Positions 1-7,825 of a stretch of DNA of 20,298 nt are shown here, one piece after another. Source of the stretch: a virus; the IMG/VR virus record IMGVR_UViG_3300031851_000256, positions 1 to 20,298 of that record. The stretch is one strand, 5' to 3'. Below the pieces are notes generated by a model. That model did not search any database, was not told the DNA's origin, and saw nothing but the letters and a program-made list of their open reading frames with translations. Within the stretch, counting starts at the first letter, position 1. Each line of letters starts with the position of its first letter. The position numbers were made by a program, and so were the translations under genes.

Positions 1-451
1 GCGTGATTTGATCGATCGATCTTGCAGAGGAATAAAATGCTGCAGCTGGATTATTACCATGATAAGTCCCATCAGTGACAGTTAATGGTGTATAGATGCC
101 GTCAGTTAAAGTATTAATAACAGTAGGACTAACTAATATATTAGAAACACTATCAGTTTTAGAATTTGATAGTTCAGGGTATGCTATATTATTACCAAAT
201 TGATTGATATCTTGTGGATCTACTACTATATCTATTAGTGTATAATAAGTGTGAGAACTTGCCGTTTGACTCCAGCAATAAACAAAATTACCGAATCGTA
301 CAACAGTCGGAAATGTATCCCATAATGACCAATCAGTATCGGTATTAGTACTCCATAGATCAGTGTAATCGTTACTACCATAGGCAATAACCTCTGCAGA
401 ACCTTCAGCACTTATGACTGTTTTTGTTATTGGATAATTTATCGTTGCCAT
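1..451 (-). CDS. Unknown protein next to the baseplate spike gene, C-terminus outside window
   Basis: An open frame of 150 codons starts with ATG at 451 (MATINYPITKTVISAEGS...) and runs off the left edge without a stop. It lies 4 bases after the stop of the gp5-like gene on the same strand, so it is probably read in the same late tail operon. The visible part is rich in T, S, D and Y, has short beta-prone stretches (for example FGNFVYCWSQT) and no signal peptide or membrane segment. I do not recognise the family. Position after gp5 and composition suggest a structural or baseplate-associated protein, but this is inference from neighbours only. Confidence 0.75.
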   Translation of the reverse strand, partial: MATINYPITKTVISAEGSAEVIAYGSNDYTDLWSTNTDTDWSLWDTFPTVVRFGNFVYCWSQTASSHTYYTLIDIVVDPQDINQFGNNIAYPELSNSKTDSVSNILVSPTVINTLTDGIYTPLTVTDGTYHGNNPAAAFYSSARSIDQIT

Positions 452-455
452 ATTG

Positions 456-1763
456 TTATGATCCTACTCCTGTTCCCCCGATTGGTGTGTTTGTATCGCC
501 TTGTGATGTAGCGTCAGCTGATGTATTTGGTTGTGAATGCATATGTGTTATAAGAGAAACACCACCACCTCCAGCTAATACATCACCGCTCACCCTTGTG
601 TTTGGTGTATTTATGTGTATCTTTTCAGGACAGTTAATCTTAAGATTCTTAGAAGATGATAGTGTTTTTGATCCTAAACATATATCAAAATCGTTGTTTG
701 TTATAGTAGTATTTCTATCAGCACCTACAATTAATATATCATTTACTGATATGTTTTGTGTTCGTGACGCACCTACTTGTAACGTTTGGTTAACACCGAT
801 TGTAGTTTGCTGGTCATCGCCTACACTAATAACTTGCCCATCCTTTACTTTCAGTAGATCAGTAGCACCTATATTAAATTCACGCTTGCCGAGTAACTCT
901 GTGATAGAGTCTCCGCCTATTTTAGTTTTAACATTACCCAGCACGTTAGTAACCATGTCACCTTCCACGTCCAGCACATAGTTACCCCCACACTTAACAT
1001 TTACGTCTCCATCTACGGCCAAGTTGCAATTTCCGACTATATACACAGTGTTATCCTTAGAGTGTACTGTATACCCATCCCCTACTATAGTATCTATCTT
1101 AGATCCATCGTGTATAACATCAGAGGATGTACCAGAGCTATGTGTATGTGATATTCTCTCATAACCAGGTGTATCATCGTATTCAATTACATGTCCAGCC
1201 TCAGTTTGTGTGACATTATTGTATGGATATTGAGGTTGGTAGTATGTTTTTGGGTCTGGTGTTGATACACTTTTATCTTCTGGCTTATCATCATCGGATA
1301 GGCTAGATAGTTTTGGTTGTGTGGCAATAGGTATGTTTGTGACTCTTTGTGCTAGTCTGTTTTTGTATACAGATGAGTTATTATTTGTGGCAGATTTAGG
1401 TGTATCTGGTGCATTTGCCTTAGGATATATTGCATTCGGGTCTTTAAAACCTTCTCCGTCTTGTAATGATTCTGTGCTTTCTCCAGGTAGTGAGCCAAGT
1501 ATTAATGCTTCTTGTTCGTTCGGGCCGTCAATAAATGTACCAAACACCCAGCTACCTTGTACTAATCCTAATGTCTGGCCTACACCTGATGTCGATGCGG
1601 ATGTAACCGGCATAACAACATTATACCATGGTAGATTATTAGTCGGCAGTAATGTTAAATCTTCTGTGTGTTTACCAAATATACGTACGCGTACACGATT
1701 TAATTGTGATGGATCGTTAATATCTTCTACGACACCAATAAAGAATTGTGGATTTTGAATCAT
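456..1763 (-). CDS. gp5: gp5-like baseplate central spike, without lysozyme domain
   Basis: This 435-residue protein looks like the cell-puncturing spike at the centre of the baseplate. Residues 1-95 look like the OB-fold of T4 gp5 and VgrG: FFIGVVEDINDPSQLNRVRV, then a GVG..LGLVQGSWVFGTFIDG segment. From about residue 210 the sequence becomes short repeated beta strands (VDGDVNVKCGG, DGQVISVGDDQQTT), as expected of the trimeric beta-helix needle. Near the end a THMH motif resembles the HxH iron site at the tips of phage spikes. T4 gp5 has 575 residues with a lysozyme domain between OB-fold and helix; here that place holds only a low-complexity linker, so the muramidase is missing. Its ATG overlaps the gp27-like stop by 4 bases (ATGA), matching the gp27-gp5 partnership. 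Confidence 0.85.
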   Translation of the reverse strand: MIQNPQFFIGVVEDINDPSQLNRVRVRIFGKHTEDLTLLPTNNLPWYNVVMPVTSASTSGVGQTLGLVQGSWVFGTFIDGPNEQEALILGSLPGESTESLQDGEGFKDPNAIYPKANAPDTPKSATNNNSSVYKNRLAQRVTNIPIATQPKLSSLSDDDKPEDKSVSTPDPKTYYQPQYPYNNVTQTEAGHVIEYDDTPGYERISHTHSSGTSSDVIHDGSKIDTIVGDGYTVHSKDNTVYIVGNCNLAVDGDVNVKCGGNYVLDVEGDMVTNVLGNVKTKIGGDSITELLGKREFNIGATDLLKVKDGQVISVGDDQQTTIGVNQTLQVGASRTQNISVNDILIVGADRNTTITNNDFDICLGSKTLSSSKNLKINCPEKIHINTPNTRVSGDVLAGGGGVSLITHMHSQPNTSADATSQGDTNTPIGGTGVGS

Positions 1764-3124
1764 AATGTTGTTTCGGGTTGTATCGAATCAGTCTTTGCTA
1801 CTATCTCTGTGTTATGTACGCCATCTTGGAACGTATGAATACATGAAAATATGAGGTACTGGCCCGATAACATAAGGTCATACCGCTCTGTATCTGATTT
1901 TCCAGTGTAATCTTTGTAGATAAGTGGGTCGGTTGCCTTCGGAAAATGTAATGCAATCGTCCTCCCTGGGTTAAGAAAGACGTCTCCCATCACAGTAAAG
2001 CTATGAGAACACGCATCATAGTTAGAAATATATGCACGTGAGATATGTGATTGCTCTTCGGCCAGCTCATTCATATTCTTTGGTCCATTATACGACGAAC
2101 GATTCACATAATGGTATGCTATATTCGCTTGTGGTATCTTATTCAATGGTGATCCAGCCTCAGATTCACGTTTATTCTTGACAGATTGGCCGTATGCTAC
2201 ATCCTTTTTTGATGTACTATGTTCGCTCTTTAATACCTTTGAAGCATCGAATATATGCTTACGATAATTCTTTTTAGCGATATCCACATAACGATTTTCA
2301 GATGCAAACGCACCTTTCTTCGCTTGTAATGATGGTGCCAGGCCGATATTTGAATTGACTTTCAGCATTTGTGTAGAACGCTCTAGATAGTTGGCATGAG
2401 TATTCGGAGTAGTATCTAGTTGATTTGTACTTCTAAATGTTTTATAAATAGGATTCTCATCGCGATCGTTAATATAGCTTAAAGGCGTGAGTTGCACAAA
2501 CCCTGAAAGGTCTTGATACAAAAAGTATGGTGTGCGATTAATATCTGCAGCAGTATCTAATACTGATATAGCTGCTCTCAGTGGATTTGAGATGTTTATA
2601 TTACCATCGAACTGTGTACCACATTTACCAAATGCAGCAAAGTTAGACACATTCAAGTCGTCTTTCATGATTCTCTCGATGATAGACGCGTTAGTTCCAG
2701 ATATTGTTCGTGAAATTGTTTTAAGCGGCGCGATATAAGCATGCTCTGACACAGCAACTAATGTATAAGCCTGTACCTGTGAGTTTTCAGCGTTCCTAGC
2801 GTAATCATTATATTCCTGTACATAAAACTTATAAGATAGTGTACGTTCAACATCGAGTGATTTAGTAACGATTTCAATATAAAGAACTTCGTTACCAGTA
2901 ATGTTAAATTCTTCTAGAAAGTTTGATTCATCACGAATACCAACCTCACACACAAGTGAAGGCGAAAAAAGGCTTTCGTGTATCTTGGTATAACCTACCA
3001 TGGCACGTATGTCACGACGTTGGCCGTTAACATTTTCCATGACACACTCTGTCAACTGATAGGCAGAATTCCCTATAGAATTCCCCTTTTCATCAACAAA
3101 GCCCGTATTAAATTTATCACTCAT
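1760..3124 (-). CDS. gp27: gp27-like baseplate hub protein
   Basis: This 454-residue protein is the likely hub ring that holds the gp5 spike. It begins MSDKFNTGFVDEKGNSIG and has a beta-rich N-terminal half (YTKIHESLFSPSLVCEVGI, VLYIEIVTKSL, SYKFYVQEYNDYARN) of the kind seen in tube-like hub domains. The ending (MLSGQYLIFSCIHTFQDG, TEIVAKTD) is typical of gp27/gpD-type hub proteins. T4 gp27 has 391 residues, so this one is somewhat longer. It overlaps gp53 by 8 bases upstream and gp5 by 4 bases downstream, a tight translational cluster. The call rests on fold-like features and on its place directly before gp5; I see no single diagnostic residue. Confidence 0.65.
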   Translation of the reverse strand: MSDKFNTGFVDEKGNSIGNSAYQLTECVMENVNGQRRDIRAMVGYTKIHESLFSPSLVCEVGIRDESNFLEEFNITGNEVLYIEIVTKSLDVERTLSYKFYVQEYNDYARNAENSQVQAYTLVAVSEHAYIAPLKTISRTISGTNASIIERIMKDDLNVSNFAAFGKCGTQFDGNINISNPLRAAISVLDTAADINRTPYFLYQDLSGFVQLTPLSYINDRDENPIYKTFRSTNQLDTTPNTHANYLERSTQMLKVNSNIGLAPSLQAKKGAFASENRYVDIAKKNYRKHIFDASKVLKSEHSTSKKDVAYGQSVKNKRESEAGSPLNKIPQANIAYHYVNRSSYNGPKNMNELAEEQSHISRAYISNYDACSHSFTVMGDVFLNPGRTIALHFPKATDPLIYKDYTGKSDTERYDLMLSGQYLIFSCIHTFQDGVHNTEIVAKTDSIQPETTL

Positions 3125-4157
3125 TCAGCAGTTTTTTAAATTCTCGTGCAAAGGACTCTATGTATATTGGATCTACTACTTTAATAGTTTTTCTCAAATT
3201 ATTTTCCTCTATCGTGTCATCATATATTGACACATAATTGCTCGCTTCAGGTCCTGCACTATATTCACTTATTTCTTCGTTAATATTTATTGGATCGTAA
3301 TAATGTGCAGGAGCAAGAGATCCGTCTTTCCAATACTGAGTAGACGTTAATGTGTAATCTGCATCTAACACGTTGTCCGGTCTTGAATCAAAGAATGCAT
3401 TTGGCCTGAATCTTACAGCAGCCAATCTAAGTTCATCAATAAAGGATTTACGAAGTGCACTTACAGCTGGAGTATTATCACTAATAAATTGAACACTAAA
3501 ATCTGAAGCAATTGTCCCGCTATAAAACATATCTACTTTTGATTTAGCTGAATATTGGGTATCAAGTGAGCCACCATCTCCAACTTGATCATTAATGGTG
3601 GAATCTTCATCAAACCGATCTTCAGCAAACCACGTGACATCGCTATTATCGATCCAAATAAGTGACTTAGTTGGATCATAGTCCACAATCTTAGCAGAGG
3701 AAAAAACTCTTATACCGCTGTCACCTTCATATCCTATACGCTTACATAGTCTTAAGTATGGCAAATACGCTTCATTTTTTATAGGAATTCCTAATACAGT
3801 AGACCTTCTTCCAGCATCATCAGCCTCTCCAACTGGAAATCTAAACGCAGAAATGTTTTTGTATTGATTAGCTATGTGATTTTTAATCTCGCTATCGCTT
3901 TTCGGCCATGCTGATAGACCTTCTTTTAATGAGTCGTTAGTAATGAAAAATGACCAATAGTAATCAGGTGTACCATAAAGTCTGTGTGAAACTGTATCAG
4001 GCCTTTCACCATTGATAATATCGACTCTATTATATGCATATGAGTTTTGTGCTAATCGATCAACAACATCCACATAGCGAAAATAGTCGGTGATTACAGT
4101 TTGAATAGCATTGCTTTGTACACTATACAAAGCTTTTGGAAATTGATTAAAAAACAT
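3117..4157 (-). CDS. gp53: gp53-like baseplate wedge protein
   Basis: This 346-residue protein resembles the wedge subunit gp53, which joins baseplate wedges together. The N-terminus has the family pattern: a segment YFRYVDVVDRLAQNSYAYNR, then INGERPDTVSHRLYGTPDYYWSFFITND, a LysM-like block common to gp53 proteins (G.RPD..S...YG...YYW...I.N). T4 gp53 has 196 residues; this copy has an extra C-terminal part of about 150 residues with acidic and beta-rich segments, of unknown role. It starts 26 bases after the stop of gp48, with no Shine-Dalgarno sequence, and overlaps the next gene by 8 bases. It belongs to the operon that starts at the late promoter near 5205-5212. Confidence 0.8.
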   Translation of the reverse strand: MFFNQFPKALYSVQSNAIQTVITDYFRYVDVVDRLAQNSYAYNRVDIINGERPDTVSHRLYGTPDYYWSFFITNDSLKEGLSAWPKSDSEIKNHIANQYKNISAFRFPVGEADDAGRRSTVLGIPIKNEAYLPYLRLCKRIGYEGDSGIRVFSSAKIVDYDPTKSLIWIDNSDVTWFAEDRFDEDSTINDQVGDGGSLDTQYSAKSKVDMFYSGTIASDFSVQFISDNTPAVSALRKSFIDELRLAAVRFRPNAFFDSRPDNVLDADYTLTSTQYWKDGSLAPAHYYDPININEEISEYSAGPEASNYVSIYDDTIEENNLRKTIKVVDPIYIESFAREFKKLLNE

Positions 4158-4183
4158 TGTGTTATATTTACTTTATTATATTA

Positions 4184-5185
4184 TCACGCGTTATCGCCAT
4201 CGATAAAGCCGCGCTTACGATCTACTCTCTCGAGAGCTTTTCGAGCTTTTTGAGCTTCTTCTCCTGTGGCTTTGTCGGTTAAATCTTTTAGCGTTTTTAG
4301 GGACCCTTGTTCTAATTGTTTAACAGTATCTGTTAAGCTGTTAAATGCTTCGTCAAATTCATTTTCTCTGACACCTTTTTCAAGATCAACAATTTCCTCC
4401 CGCGTAAGGATTTTTGTTTCTTGGAATTGTAACGACACGTCAATTTCATAAGGTGACATATCTTCATCACGAAAAGTGTTTGATGACGCATTTATAACTG
4501 TATTTGCAGCTGTAAGATAACATGAATAAATTTTAGGCATATAGGTTAATTCTTTCCCTCCTTTTGGCTCTAGAAATTCAATAATCCACTTTGGCGGGTA
4601 TTTAAGCATAAAACTACTAACACCTCCTAATTTCGATGCATACACCTTTTCTCTAAATACTCGTTGTATAGCATCGATCTCCTGGACTTCTTGCTTGGAT
4701 TTTCCGATCATTTTAAAATCAAATTGGAAATTTCTAAGTGTATTTCCAGAAAATGCGGTATTAGTCCTTGGGTTTTTAACTTGTTTGTTTGCAAATTCAA
4801 CAGCAGTTGCTATATTATCCGCGCCTAAAGCTTTCGCGACTAATATTGATGCACCAATACCACCAGCAGCCTGAGCTTCTTTCATAGCTATATCTCCGGC
4901 TTTTTTAGCCTTATCTGTAAGACTACCTTCTGTTGCAGCGATTTTTGCGAGTGTCCCAATAATTCCGATATCAATAGTAGTATAAGATCCACCATCGCTG
5001 TAGCTAACACCCTGAGGGCATGGGAAATACACTGACCGATTTCCTTCGTCTCCTGAAGATGGTATGCATGTAAACCTAATCATCGGCCTACCCTTATCTT
5101 CTAGATCTATCGGGAACTTCATAGTAGGCGGGTCTATGATTCGGTCTGCTTCGACAGGAAGTTCGGGTAATAATTCTGGTGCCAT
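4184..5185 (-). CDS. gp48: gp48-like baseplate tail-tube cap
   Basis: This 333-residue protein resembles T4 gp48 (364 residues), which sits on the baseplate hub and starts the tail tube. Typical features are the N-terminal MIRFTCIPSSG segment, a small-residue and alanine-rich middle (residues about 75-125), and the block FSGNTLRNFQFDFKMIGKS followed by EIDAIQRVFREKVYASK and LKYPPKWIIEFL, which matches tube-like domains in which hydrophobic strands alternate with a short helix. The C-terminal 70 residues are charged and helical. It is the first gene of the minus-strand tail operon. A TATAAATA octamer lies 19 bases before its ATG. The 15 bases before the start (ending ATTTATA) contain no Shine-Dalgarno sequence. 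Confidence 0.8.
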   Translation of the reverse strand: MAPELLPELPVEADRIIDPPTMKFPIDLEDKGRPMIRFTCIPSSGDEGNRSVYFPCPQGVSYSDGGSYTTIDIGIIGTLAKIAATEGSLTDKAKKAGDIAMKEAQAAGGIGASILVAKALGADNIATAVEFANKQVKNPRTNTAFSGNTLRNFQFDFKMIGKSKQEVQEIDAIQRVFREKVYASKLGGVSSFMLKYPPKWIIEFLEPKGGKELTYMPKIYSCYLTAANTVINASSNTFRDEDMSPYEIDVSLQFQETKILTREEIVDLEKGVRENEFDEAFNSLTDTVKQLEQGSLKTLKDLTDKATGEEAQKARKALERVDRKRGFIDGDNA

Positions 5186-5192
5186 ATAAATA
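5185..5192 (+). promoter_or_regulatory. T4-type late promoter for gp4
   Basis: TATAAATA on the plus strand, 29 bases before the ATG of gp4. It is an exact match to the T4 late promoter consensus, read by gp55/gp33-modified RNA polymerase. It lies inside the leader of the opposite gene gp48, and its first base is the first base of the gp48 start codon. Confidence 0.7.
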
Positions 5193-5204
5193 AGTATTTA
5201 GTGT

Positions 5205-5212
5205 TATTTATA
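5205..5212 (-). promoter_or_regulatory. T4-type late promoter for gp48 operon
   Basis: TATTTATA on the plus strand, that is TATAAATA on the minus strand, 19 bases before the gp48 ATG. It faces the plus-strand late promoter at 5185-5192, so the two predicted transcription starts fall within a few bases of each other around 5198. Confidence 0.7.
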
Positions 5213-5221
5213 ACAAAAACC

Positions 5222-5662
5222 ATGGCGTATTCTGGAAGATATAGAGTAAAGAACCCGAAAAAATACGAAGGTGATTTTAATAAAGTCAAGTATAGATCTC
5301 TATGGGAACGCCAGACATTTAAGTGGTTAGACAATAATCCAGGTGTCGTAGGTTGGTCTTCAGAAGAAGTAGTTGTTCCATACCGTTGTAAGACTGATGG
5401 TAAGATACACCGGTATTTTGTGGATTTATTTATTCGTACAAAGGATGGGAAAGTGTTTCTAATAGAGATCAAACCTAAGAAGCAAACCGTACCTCCTAAA
5501 AAGCCAGGACGTAAAACTAAAAGGTACCTTACAGAAGTATTAACATATGCTAAAAACCAATCTAAATGGGAAGCTGCTACAGCATATGCAAACAAGTATG
5601 GCATGACATTTGAAATATGGCATGAAGATACTTTAAGGTCATTTGGTATAAAAATCTTATAA
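5222..5662 (+). CDS. gp4: gp4-like head completion protein
   Basis: This 146-residue protein matches T4 gp4 (150 residues), which acts on the filled head before tail joining and has a nuclease-like fold. The family pattern is clear: MAYSGRYRVKNPKKYEGD, then YRSLWERQTFKWLDNNP, WSSEEVVVPY, and the core HRYFVDLFIRTKDGKVFLIEIKPKK, where D, E and the I.IKPKK motif correspond to a restriction-endonuclease-like catalytic centre. I chose the ATG at 5222 over an upstream GTG at 5201 because the family begins MAYSG and because the late promoter leaves little room upstream. There is no Shine-Dalgarno sequence (ATAACAAAAACC-ATG). The stop codon lies inside the next late promoter. Confidence 0.88.
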   Translation: MAYSGRYRVKNPKKYEGDFNKVKYRSLWERQTFKWLDNNPGVVGWSSEEVVVPYRCKTDGKIHRYFVDLFIRTKDGKVFLIEIKPKKQTVPPKKPGRKTKRYLTEVLTYAKNQSKWEAATAYANKYGMTFEIWHEDTLRSFGIKIL

Positions 5663-5665
5663 ATA
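5658..5665 (+). promoter_or_regulatory. T4-type late promoter before the 5673 gene
   Basis: TATAAATA overlaps the stop codon of gp4 (TTA-TAA-ATA). Only 7 bases separate it from the next ATG, so a transcript starting at the usual distance would have almost no leader. Confidence 0.65.
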
Positions 5666-5672
5666 GAGATAG

Positions 5673-6263
5673 ATGGCTACATTTATTAACAGGATTGAAG
5701 ATCGAGCAACTCTTGCTGGCATTGAAAGGAATACTAAACAGTCGCTAGAATGGTTTAGGAAGGAAATTCAAAACATCAAAACCGTACCTAGTCGGCCGAA
5801 GCTGATGGCAGATGAGAATCTTGATTACACAAACAAGCCACTAATCGGTCGTATGTTTATGTATGTGTATGATCCAAAACATAAGAAAACTCTTCCGTAC
5901 TACGATAGATTCCCGCTAATATTTTTAATTGATAGGGCTGAAGGAGGGTTCTATGGGCTTAATTTACATTACCTCTCACCTAGGTATAGAGCAATATTCT
6001 TTGATAATTTGACTGAATACACAAACAACAAGAAGTATAATAAGACAACCCGTTTAAGACTTAAATACAACTTTCTCGCATCTAATGCAAAGTTAAGATA
6101 TTTCGCTCCATGCTTTAAACGTTACCTCACAGATCATATTAAATCACGGATTGTTGAGGTTCCAGCTCAACATTGGGAGTCTGTTTTATTCTTACCATCA
6201 GAACAATTTAAAAAGGTCAGAGCACAAGGTGTATGGGCGCTATCTAAAAAACAATTTAATTAA
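5673..6263 (+). CDS. Conserved T4-like virion protein, possibly gp2-type DNA end protector
   Basis: This 196-residue basic protein has a pattern I associate with a protein conserved in marine T4-like phages: an N-terminal helix with NTKQSLEWFRKEIQ, then IGRMFMYVYDPKHKKTLPYY, DRFPLIFLI, GFYGLNLHYLSPRYRAIFFD, and FAPCFKRYLTDHIKSR. Members are sometimes annotated as DNA end protector gp2, which caps DNA ends in the head; I cannot confirm that assignment from sequence alone. Its place right after gp4 fits, since T4 genes 2 and 4 are adjacent and both act in head completion. The start at 5673 is the only ATG near the late promoter and gives an almost leaderless message. Confidence 0.75.
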   Translation: MATFINRIEDRATLAGIERNTKQSLEWFRKEIQNIKTVPSRPKLMADENLDYTNKPLIGRMFMYVYDPKHKKTLPYYDRFPLIFLIDRAEGGFYGLNLHYLSPRYRAIFFDNLTEYTNNKKYNKTTRLRLKYNFLASNAKLRYFAPCFKRYLTDHIKSRIVEVPAQHWESVLFLPSEQFKKVRAQGVWALSKKQFN

Positions 6264-6268
6264 AAGTT

Positions 6269-6925
6269 ATGGGACTACTAAACGATATTAAAAACACAAT
6301 CAACCCAGTCACGATTGACGAGTTTAAATCAACTGTTGGTAAACGAGGTGGTATAGCTACCACAAATAGATTTGCTATTACTATTACACCTCCAACGGCA
6401 GGGCTATTAAACCTAGGAGCTTTACTTGGTGATGGGCCATTAGTTAATGATCCGCGGGACATAAACATACTGTGCGAGTCCTGCTCTTTGCCGGGCAAAC
6501 TAATTATGACAGGTGATTATGATGCGTACGGAGCCAATCCAAGAAAATACCCGCAGAGCTCTATTCAAGAAGATGTCGCATTTACCTTTTTACTCACAAA
6601 TGATTTTTATGCTAAGAAGACATTTGATACGTGGCAAAATTCTATTGTTAATCAAACCACCCAACTAGTATCTTATGATGACAAATATAAAACAGACGTT
6701 TTTATTCAAGAACTAGATAAAGACAATACACCAGTATATGCTGTTCGCTTAAGAGATGCTTATCCTACAGCTGTAAACAGTATAGATCTTTCTAACACAA
6801 ATACAGACGCTGTGGCATCAGTAAGTGTGAACATGACGTACGATTTCTTTGAGGTTGAGCCACCTATTAGATCGATGATAAATAGTACTAGCGACAGGCT
6901 TAATGTACTTAAGCGGCTAATATAA
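6269..6925 (+). CDS. gp54: gp54-like baseplate tail-tube initiator (tube fold)
   Basis: This 218-residue protein has the general layout of phage tail-tube-fold proteins: NRFAITITPP strand, a Cys-containing SCSLPGK turn, VAFTFLLTNDFYAKKTFDTW (strand-loop-helix), VSYDDKYKTDVFIQELD, and a closing strand VSVNMTYDFFEVE. T4 gp54 (320 residues) and the tube protein gp19 (163 residues) share this fold. I favour gp54 because the gene lies among baseplate genes rather than beside a sheath gene, but gp19 remains possible. It starts 5 bases after the previous stop with no Shine-Dalgarno sequence (AATTAAAAGTT-ATG), so translation may be coupled to the gene before. Confidence 0.65.
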   Translation: MGLLNDIKNTINPVTIDEFKSTVGKRGGIATTNRFAITITPPTAGLLNLGALLGDGPLVNDPRDINILCESCSLPGKLIMTGDYDAYGANPRKYPQSSIQEDVAFTFLLTNDFYAKKTFDTWQNSIVNQTTQLVSYDDKYKTDVFIQELDKDNTPVYAVRLRDAYPTAVNSIDLSNTNTDAVASVSVNMTYDFFEVEPPIRSMINSTSDRLNVLKRLI

Positions 6926-6944
6926 ATTATAAATGAAAAACATT

Positions 6945-7646
6945 ATGGCATTACCAACAATTGAATCACCTAAATATTTCTTAACTATTCCATCAACAAA
7001 CGAGTCACTTGAGTTTAGGCCGTTTCTTGTAAAAGAGGAAAAGGTTTTAATGATTGCACAAGAAGCAGGAACTAATCAAAGTATGATTTCAGCGATGAAA
7101 GACGTAATAAAGTCATGCACATTCGGTGCATTAGACATTTATTCGTTAGCTATGAGCGATCTTGAGTATATTCTACTACAAATTCGTTCAAAGAGTGTCG
7201 GCGAAACTTCTGAAATTAGATTTAAATGCGACGAGTGTGACGAAATTATAGAATTAACAATAGATCTTTCAGAAATAGAAGTTTCAAAGGAAAAGGAAAA
7301 GGAAAACAAAGTGCAGCTAACTGACGATGTTGGTATAACACTTAAAGCGCCTGGTCTAAAAGAAGCTGAAAAAGCAGCTAAAAATAATAAGAAAAACAAC
7401 TCTATTGTTCAATCACTTTCGAGTGTAATCGAAAGTGTGTATGATTCTGATAACGTATATCCTTTTGCGCAAGCAGAACCAAAGGATATAGAAAACTTTA
7501 TTGATTCATTAAGCAGTGAACAGGTTAATAAAATAAAGGAGTGGGTTGATAGCATACCAACGCTTAAAAAAGAAATTAAATTCAAATGTTCACAGGGTAA
7601 AGAAAGAACAAAGATCTTAAGTGGTCTTGGTGATTTTTTCGCCTAG
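6945..7646 (+). CDS. gp26: gp26-like baseplate hub assembly protein (short form)
   Basis: This protein matches the T4 baseplate hub assembly family of gp26 (PF12322-like): LEFRPFLVKEEKVLMIAQEAG is the signature, followed by FGALDIYSLAMSDLEYILLQIRSKSVGE and FKCDECDE, a probable metal-binding CxxC, with one further cysteine late in the protein (FKCSQGK). I place the start at ATG 6945 (MALPTIESPKYF, 233 residues); an ATG at 6933 in the same frame would add four residues. The frame ends GDFFA-stop at 7646. At 7634-7640 it crosses the slippery heptamer T-TTT-TTC, and a -1 shift there joins it to the gp51-like sequence, giving a fusion of about 293 residues. Confidence 0.8.
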   Translation: MALPTIESPKYFLTIPSTNESLEFRPFLVKEEKVLMIAQEAGTNQSMISAMKDVIKSCTFGALDIYSLAMSDLEYILLQIRSKSVGETSEIRFKCDECDEIIELTIDLSEIEVSKEKEKENKVQLTDDVGITLKAPGLKEAEKAAKNNKKNNSIVQSLSSVIESVYDSDNVYPFAQAEPKDIENFIDSLSSEQVNKIKEWVDSIPTLKKEIKFKCSQGKERTKILSGLGDFFA

Positions 7647-7825
7647 CCCTTTCTCATAACTCATTAGAAAACTATTATCATGTTCAATTCTCGCTTGTGC
7701 AGCACCACAAATACAGCTTAACAGAACTTGATAATATGATTCCATGGGAAAGGGAGATTTACATTACACTTTTAATAGACCACATTAAAGAAGAAGAACT
7801 AAGACAACAACAAAACAATGGCTAA
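7634..7825 (+). CDS. gp51: gp51-like frameshift extension of gp26 (-1 frame)
   Basis: In the -1 frame relative to gp26, 61 codons from 7640 to 7822 encode RLALSHNSLENYYHVQFSL, VQHHKYSLTELDNMIPWERE and IYITLLIDHIKEEELRQ. The pattern L.H..L..YY..F...HHKYSLTE...M.PWER.IY is that of T4 gp51, a hub assembly factor. The frame is closed upstream by TGA at 7631-7633 and has no ATG, GTG or TTG before the conserved core, so it has no usable start of its own. It opens exactly at TTTTTTC (7634-7640), a classical -1 slippery heptamer in the gp26 frame. It ends TAA at 7825, overlapping the next ATG as ATGGCTAA. I read it as the C-terminal part of a gp26-gp51 frameshift product. Confidence 0.75.
   Translation, partial: FFRLALSHNSLENYYHVQFSLVQHHKYSLTELDNMIPWEREIYITLLIDHIKEEELRQQQNNG

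Noticed and set aside
424-981. Plus-strand 185-codon frame
   Set aside because: It lies opposite the gp5-like gene and has no start signal or family resemblance.
5134-5604. Minus-strand 156-codon frame opposite gp4
   Set aside because: It lies entirely opposite the well-recognised gp4 gene and the gp48 start, has no family resemblance and no promoter of its own. It is a shadow frame.
6921-6935. Late promoters TATAAATT and TATAAATG before gp26
   Set aside because: Both differ from TATAAATA in the last base and occur in very AT-rich sequence; gp26 can be read from the upstream promoter at 5658.
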